A stretch of DNA of 64,000 nucleotides, from positions 62,001-126,000 of the forward strand of contig CAXXJA010000003.1 of the NCBI GenBank assembly GCA_963678555.2, in the 5' to 3' direction. Below the pieces are notes generated by a model, which was given only the letters and a program-made list of their open reading frames with translations, searched no databases and was not told the DNA's origin. This document shows positions 59,226 to 64,000 of this stretch, one piece after another (within the stretch, counting starts at the first letter, position 1; every line of letters begins with the position of its first letter). The position numbers were made by a program, and so were the translations under genes. The DNA is from SABI01 sp963678555 (lineage in GTDB: Bacteria; Spirochaetota; Spirochaetia; Sphaerochaetales; Sphaerochaetaceae).

Positions 59226-61000
59226 GATGCACCATACCCGGAAAGTGCGGCAAACTCATCGACGTACCGTTCTATCACATCAAGGCTCTCCAGCCAGAAA
59301 TCCTGTGTCCTGATATCACATCCCACGGTGTCTGTCACGCGGGCAGCATCCGCCTGCCCGCTGTAGGCGAGCAGCTCGTCAAACCGGTGAGGGAATCCTT
59401 CCCGATCCTTTTCATACTCCCGATACAACCCCAGAGCGAACAGCTGCCCGAAAGCGTAGGGATAGTTGTAGAAGGGAAGGTCTGCACTGTAGTAATGGCC
59501 CTTGACCGCCCACATATAGCGGTGCAGCTCCTTCGGGTTCAACCCGTCACCGTATGCCCGCTTCTGAGCACTCTCCATCATCTCATTCAGATCATCCGCA
59601 CCAGCCTCTCCGGTTGCCACGACATCAAAGAGTGCCTGCTCGAAGTAGAAGCGGCTCAGGATATCCACGCACACCTGAGATGCATCCTGAAGGAAGGAAT
59701 CCAGAAGACTGAGCCGCTGTTCTCCCTCGGTCGTCCTGAGTGTTCCGTCGAAAATGATGAACTGACTGAAGATCGATGCGGTCTCTGCCAGGGTCATGGG
59801 ATAGGACCGGTGTATTGACGGCAGATCCCGGATCTGCAGATCGTGGTAGGCATGCCCCAGTTCATGAGCGACAGTGGAAAGCGCATCAAAACTGCCGTCA
59901 AAATTGCAGAGGATACGGGACTCACCTCTCAGCGGGAAGAACGTACAGAAGGCGCCACCCACCTTTTTATGCCTGATCGATGCATCGATCCATCCGTTCT
60001 TGAAAGCGTGTTCAGCAGCTTCCCCCATAGGCGCGTGGAACGAACCCAGCGTGGAGGTGATAAGCTCTCTTGCCTCGCTGAAGCTATAGATCTTCTCATT
60101 CGATCCTACCGGTGCGAACAAGTCGTAGAACGAAAGAACAGGAAGAGAGAGCACATGAGCCTTTGCCTTGAAATAGCGGTTGAATACACCCATTCGCTGT
60201 TCAATCGAAGTGATCAGCGAATTCAGAGTATCTGAGGTGATCCTTGAAGCATCAAGAGCACAGGAAAGTGCATCCGGGTACTTTCTCTTCTTGTAGAGAG
60301 TGAGGGCGGTTCCCTTCACGCCGTTCAGCGCGAAACTCAGCGGAAGCTCCTGAGATGTGAGGAGTTCAAGCTCCTTGTGGTATGCTTTCTGCCGTACCGC
60401 CCGCTCGGGGTGAAAGGCGAGAGACCTCAGTTCGGTAAGCGTCTTCATCTCTCCGCTCTCATCCCACTGGATACTTGATGTGCTGGTAAGCACCTCCTGC
60501 AGACGGGAGAAGGCATCGGCACCGGTAGTCTGCATTGCATACGCGAGAGCCTCCTCCTGCGGAGCCATCAGATGAGAGGCCTCCAGGAGGAGCTGCCGGA
60601 TCGCATAGGTGAACGGCTCCAGAACCTCGCTCTGTGACAGCAGAGAATCGATCTCCTTCGAGTGAGGGGCGATAGCGAGAATCAGCTCAGTCCTCCCCTT
60701 TCTGACCAGCAGTCCCTTGCGGGCGACATCGTGGATGCCCTGGACAGCCTCAGCCCCGGTGGTGTCCACACTGAGACATGCATGCACATACGCATCGAGT
60801 GTCTCGTGAGTATCCGAAAGGATTCCATAAGCCTCGAGAAGGCGTAGTATGCGCTCTTCGGTGACACTGAAGCCCTCAAGCTCCTTTTTCAGCAGATGGT
60901 AGAGCATATCGATGGACTCAAGGTCCTTGCGGTACTCATCACTGGTCAGAGATCCGTAGATGGGAGAAAGGTCCCAGAGGGGAGATTCTGTAGAATTCAT
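59222..61000 (-). CDS. pepF: Oligoendopeptidase F (M3 family)
   Basis: The 592-residue zinc oligopeptidase cleaves peptides of about 7-17 residues in the cytoplasm. The metal motif VAHELGHAYHDL (HExxH) lies at about residues 392-396, with the downstream glutamate in YPMTLAETASIFSQF. The length and helical build fit M3B peptidases. It starts 10 bases after the NtrC-like gene stop and overlaps the RlmD-type gene by 4 bases. Confidence 0.93.
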   Translation of the reverse strand: MNSTESPLWDLSPIYGSLTSDEYRKDLESIDMLYHLLKKELEGFSVTEERILRLLEAYGILSDTHETLDAYVHACLSVDTTGAEAVQGIHDVARKGLLVRKGRTELILAIAPHSKEIDSLLSQSEVLEPFTYAIRQLLLEASHLMAPQEEALAYAMQTTGADAFSRLQEVLTSTSSIQWDESGEMKTLTELRSLAFHPERAVRQKAYHKELELLTSQELPLSFALNGVKGTALTLYKKRKYPDALSCALDASRITSDTLNSLITSIEQRMGVFNRYFKAKAHVLSLPVLSFYDLFAPVGSNEKIYSFSEARELITSTLGSFHAPMGEAAEHAFKNGWIDASIRHKKVGGAFCTFFPLRGESRILCNFDGSFDALSTVAHELGHAYHDLQIRDLPSIHRSYPMTLAETASIFSQFIIFDGTLRTTEGEQRLSLLDSFLQDASQVCVDILSRFYFEQALFDVVATGEAGADDLNEMMESAQKRAYGDGLNPKELHRYMWAVKGHYYSADLPFYNYPYAFGQLFALGLYREYEKDREGFPHRFDELLAYSGQADAARVTDTVGCDIRTQDFWLESLDVIERYVDEFAALSGYGAS

Positions 61001-61010
61001 GTATAATTTC

Positions 61011-62363
61011 CTATAGGTCGAGACCGAATTCCTGAATCTTGTTCAGCAATGTCCTGCGTGAGATGCCGAGCTCCTTCGCTGCCTTGGTTCTGTTCCCTTC
61101 CCAGCGGTGAAGTGATCGGATAATAGCATCTTCTTCAAGTTCTTTGAGTGATTTCACCTCGTTGGTTTCCTTGTAGGCATGAGAACCGGAGCCTGAATCC
61201 CTCGGAGTGTTCATCTGAGGCGGAAGCGAAATGTCCTCTTCGCAGATAAGATCCGATGAGCAGAAGATCATCGCCCGCTCCAGGATATTCTCGAGCTCCC
61301 GTACGTTCCCGTAGAAGGGATGACGTTTGAGCAGTTCAAGAGCTTCGGGTGAAAGCCCCTCTATGTTCAATGCCATCTTCCTGTTCATACGGTTGATGAT
61401 CTGTGCCACAAGGAGGGGGATATCCTCACGTCTTTCCCTCAGAGGAGGGATGACGATCCTGACGACATTGAGCCGGTAGAAGAGGTCTTCCCGGAATTCC
61501 TCCCGAACCACAAGCTCTTCAAGGTTTTTATTCGTGGCGGCAATGATACGGGCATCAATAGGGATCGCCTGAGTGCCACCGAGACGAGTCATGGATCGTT
61601 CCTGAAGGACACGAAGGATTTTCACCTGGAGAGACATGGGCATGTCACCGATCTCATCAAGGAACAGCGTCCCCCCGTTGGCGAGTTCAAACATACCGTT
61701 CTTCCTGCCGTTAGCTCCGGTGAAGGCTCCCCGCTCATACCCGAACAGTTCACTTTCAAGGAGATTCTCGGGAACTCCTCCGATATTCACGGCAACGAAC
61801 GGAGCCTGGGCGGATGAGCTGTACCGGTGGATCTCTCGGGCAACGACCTCCTTTCCCGTACCGCTCTCTCCTGTGATAAGGACGGTCGAGGTCGAATGGG
61901 ATATCTTATGTATGACAGACTTGATCGACTGGATGGCAGGGGAAGTCCCGAACAGGTTCTCATCCTCCACGTTCTCCTGATTCATCTGAACCGCAGTCTT
62001 CAGCCGTGCACTTTCGATGAGAGCATGCAGTCTGATAAGCAGTTCATCGACATCAAAGGGTTTGGTCAGATAATCCTGAGCACCTTCCTTGAGCGCTGTG
62101 ACCGCATCCTCAATCTCACCATGGGCACTTATCATGATCACCGGCATCCTGAACCCGTTCTGACGAACCCATTTGAGGAGCTCAAGACCGCCCATGCCAG
62201 GCATCTTCAGATCAAGGAGGAGTGCATCATAGGTCTGAGCAGCCAGAAACCTCTGAGCGGAAAGACCGTTCTCGGCTGCATCGGTCTCGAACTTCTCGAG
62301 CTCAAGATACTTACACACGAGGTTCCTGATATTCAGTTCATCATCCACAACAAGGACACGCAT
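61011..62363 (-). CDS. NtrC-family sigma-54-dependent response regulator
   Basis: The 450-residue regulator has a receiver domain (D51 in LLLDLKMPG), then a AAA+ activator domain with Walker A GESGTGKE, the sigma-54 contact loop GAFTGA intact (YERGAFTGA), and Walker B LFLDEIGDM. A C-terminal Fis-type HTH follows (NRTKAAKELGISRRTLLNKIQ). It activates sigma-54 promoters when phosphorylated by the kinase encoded just upstream (10 bases). The targets are unknown. Confidence 0.95.
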   Translation of the reverse strand: MRVLVVDDELNIRNLVCKYLELEKFETDAAENGLSAQRFLAAQTYDALLLDLKMPGMGGLELLKWVRQNGFRMPVIMISAHGEIEDAVTALKEGAQDYLTKPFDVDELLIRLHALIESARLKTAVQMNQENVEDENLFGTSPAIQSIKSVIHKISHSTSTVLITGESGTGKEVVAREIHRYSSSAQAPFVAVNIGGVPENLLESELFGYERGAFTGANGRKNGMFELANGGTLFLDEIGDMPMSLQVKILRVLQERSMTRLGGTQAIPIDARIIAATNKNLEELVVREEFREDLFYRLNVVRIVIPPLRERREDIPLLVAQIINRMNRKMALNIEGLSPEALELLKRHPFYGNVRELENILERAMIFCSSDLICEEDISLPPQMNTPRDSGSGSHAYKETNEVKSLKELEEDAIIRSLHRWEGNRTKAAKELGISRRTLLNKIQEFGLDL

Positions 62364-62372
62364 TCATCTCTC

Positions 62373-63674
62373 CTACTGGTGAGCCAGAGGCAGGAGAATC
62401 CCCACTACGGTACCGCCGCCCTCTCTGCCATACAATGTGATATCGCCACCGCGGGCACGGACGAACTGTCTGCTGATCGAAAGACCGATTCCCGAACCCT
62501 TCACCTTGGTAGTAAAGAACGGATCGTAGATCTTATCAAGGTGTTTCGGATCGATTCCATCACCACGGTCCCGGATATAGATATAGAGAAACCGTTTTTT
62601 CGAGCGGGTAATCTCTACAGTGACCTCCGGGTCCCTTTCGTCGGTACTCTCGACCGCGTTCTTCAGGACATTCTCGAAGATGGAGCGGGCACGGGAGGGA
62701 TCGATCGACACATATGCCTTCTTCATCGAATTGCTAGTGATCGTAATGGGAGTCTCAAAACGCTCGGTCAGGGATCGTATCAGGGATCTGATCTCGATCG
62801 GCTCAGGGGTTCCCACAGGGTTCCTCAGGAAATCATTGATCCTGTCGGTGAGGACCTTGAGACGTCTCGACTCCTGATCAATCACGGTGAGCCCTTCAGT
62901 GGCATCCTTCGGCAGAGTCTTCTTGAGAATCGCGATCTGGATAGCTATGGCACTGAGCGGATTCTTGATCTCATGTGCGAGGGTCCGTGCAGCCTCGCCG
63001 AGGCTGACAAGCTGTTCCTGACGTGCAAGACGGTCACGATACTTCCTGTTGTTATGAAAGATCCGGAACAGCATCAGATGAAACAGAAACAGCACACCGA
63101 CCGCGACGGCCCCCATCGTACGCACGACGGTCACCCTCTGGTGGTAGGCTCTGCCGTCGAACAGGATATACACGACATCCGGAAAGGTGAGAGGAGAGGG
63201 AAGATAGCCCTGCTCGTCAAGCATCAGGGTCCCCGTCTCCATCTCGATGGAAAACCGGGAGTACCTGAGATACTCGATCATTCCCGTCTCCTGGTTGTAC
63301 GTCGCAGTACCGGTAATGTACTGCTGCTCATCAGGACGCCAGAGATTCGTCAGCTTCTTGCCGTCGATGGTGTTGGGTACCGAACCGAGTCCGAGACGAA
63401 GTCGTCCATTGTTGGAATAGACACCTATACCCATGACGCCGGCATCATCCATCGCCTCGAGTGCGCCTGAGTGTTCTTCCTGAAGCAGCATGAGCGTGGA
63501 ACTCGAGAAGCTCCGCTCCGCCTCATACTGCATCAGATTCGTCTCACGGTCTATGAACAGCTGGGCAAGAAAGATAACGAAGGTCGCGAGGAGGAGGAAC
63601 AGCAGAGAGAGGCTGATAATCGTTACGATATCATCCTTTCCCTCCAGGTAGTTCCTCATTCCTCGTCTATTCAT
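62373..63674 (-). CDS. Sensor histidine kinase (NtrB/AtoS type)
   Basis: The 433-residue kinase has TM1 at about 16-40, a periplasmic sensor of about 140 residues, and TM2 at about 184-204. HisKA has H234 in TLAHEIKNPL. HATPase_c has DRGDGIDPKHLDKIYDPFFTTKVKGSGIGLS. It is the partner of the NtrC-like regulator. The ligand is unknown. Its start overlaps the end of the permease gene by 8 bases, so transporter, sensor and regulator share one operon, which hints that the sensor responds to the transported compound. Confidence 0.94.
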   Translation of the reverse strand: MNRRGMRNYLEGKDDIVTIISLSLLFLLLATFVIFLAQLFIDRETNLMQYEAERSFSSSTLMLLQEEHSGALEAMDDAGVMGIGVYSNNGRLRLGLGSVPNTIDGKKLTNLWRPDEQQYITGTATYNQETGMIEYLRYSRFSIEMETGTLMLDEQGYLPSPLTFPDVVYILFDGRAYHQRVTVVRTMGAVAVGVLFLFHLMLFRIFHNNRKYRDRLARQEQLVSLGEAARTLAHEIKNPLSAIAIQIAILKKTLPKDATEGLTVIDQESRRLKVLTDRINDFLRNPVGTPEPIEIRSLIRSLTERFETPITITSNSMKKAYVSIDPSRARSIFENVLKNAVESTDERDPEVTVEITRSKKRFLYIYIRDRGDGIDPKHLDKIYDPFFTTKVKGSGIGLSISRQFVRARGGDITLYGREGGGTVVGILLPLAHQ

Positions 63675-64000
63675 AGTTCAGCGCCTCTATCGGATCGAGC
63701 TTCGATGCCTTATAGGCAGGATACCACCCAAAGAAGACTCCAACAAGTGTAGAAAATCCGGCGGCAAGCAGGAATGAGGTATAGGAGATGAACAGCTGCC
63801 ATTCGACAGCACGGGCAACAATGTAACTGATGGATACCCCGAGCACGATCCCGAGCAGTCCCCCGGTCAGGGTGAGCACCATTGCTTCGGTGATGAACTG
63901 CCCCATGATCACCCTCGGAGATGCTCCGAGAGCCTTGCGAACCCCGATCTCCTTGGTACGCTCGGCCACCGAGACCAGCATGATGTTCATGATGCCGATA
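63667..64000 (-). CDS. MacB/FtsX-type ABC permease, C-terminal part
   Basis: This is the last 111 residues of an ABC exporter permease; the rest lies to the right. The C-terminal FtsX domain is recognisable by IGIMNIMLVSVAERTKEIGVRKALGASPR, then two transmembrane helices and the ending YPAYKASKLDPIEALNYE, as in MacB-type permeases. Relatives export peptides, lipoproteins or macrolides. The gene overlaps the kinase start, so a coupled efflux and sensing unit is likely. Confidence 0.9.
   Translation of the reverse strand, partial: IGIMNIMLVSVAERTKEIGVRKALGASPRVIMGQFITEAMVLTLTGGLLGIVLGVSISYIVARAVEWQLFISYTSFLLAAGFSTLVGVFFGWYPAYKASKLDPIEALNYE

Noticed and set aside
61827..63470. 547-codon plus-strand frame opposite the NtrC-like and kinase genes
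   Set aside because: It spans two well-supported antisense genes with complete domain motifs. The translation has no domain pattern and is a shadow.

Overview
This is a gene-dense bacterial window with a mid-range GC content, tight operons and many 4-base ATGA overlaps. Several things point to a spirochaete, perhaps of the Sphaerochaetaceae type. The dephospho-CoA kinase carries an unusual cysteine-containing P-loop, an LPP20-like lipoprotein is present, and there are many small lipoproteins and outer-membrane beta-barrels with no recognisable homologue. EF-P travels with EpmA and EpmB. This placement rests on gene content and style, not on a marker gene comparison. No rRNA, tRNA, CRISPR array, transposase or phage gene was seen.

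Layout. At 1-8.6 kb are a PreP-like M16 protease (cut by the window edge), endonuclease IV, a glycerophosphodiesterase, an envelope operon ending in an LPP20-type lipoprotein, peptidase T and two more envelope proteins. From 8.6 to 17.1 kb come a DUF2156 protein, a CPA2 antiporter with its own PTS EIIA, a large lipoprotein, a two-component pair and an MFS transporter. From 17.3 to 19.4 kb there is a small AT-richer island: an XRE/ImmA-type metallopeptidase overlapping a DUF4411 (PIN-like) gene that carries a frameshift. From 19.4 to 23.2 kb are a YtrA-type regulated ABC transporter operon, which ends in a 38-residue membrane peptide, and a DUF1576 membrane protein with a small partner.

From 23.4 to 41 kb on the minus strand are guaA, an ECF transporter (S, T and a fused double ATPase), an acyltransferase, an MsbA-like exporter, a DEAD-box helicase, a class IV aminotransferase, FtsK, UppP, RsmG, MnmG and MnmE. 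EpmA and EF-P are divergent from MnmE, and EpmB converges on EF-P, so the EF-P lysylation pathway is contiguous. From 44.7 to 56.2 kb are a Pro/Glu/Ala-rich membrane-anchored protein, CoaE, PolA, a PhnP-like hydrolase, three tandem related outer-membrane proteins, NadE, a VTT-domain protein and an AI-2E family protein. From 56.2 to 64 kb are a cupin, an Imm-5-like protein, an HTH-DUF4180 operon behind a striking four-half-site operator, an RlmD-type methyltransferase, PepF, an NtrC/NtrB-type pair and the end of a MacB/FtsX-type permease.

The most notable points are: (i) the frameshifted DUF4411 gene and its metallopeptidase partner; (ii) four 7-bp half-sites with 10-bp phasing in front of the HTH-DUF4180 pair; (iii) an ECF ATPase whose two halves appear to form one canonical and one degenerate ATP site; (iv) several genes with a -10-like hexamer 6-10 bases before the start codon and no Shine-Dalgarno sequence, suggesting leaderless mRNAs; (v) a YtrA-like operator with a tiny membrane peptide; and (vi) a tandem family of small outer-membrane proteins separated by strong hairpins.
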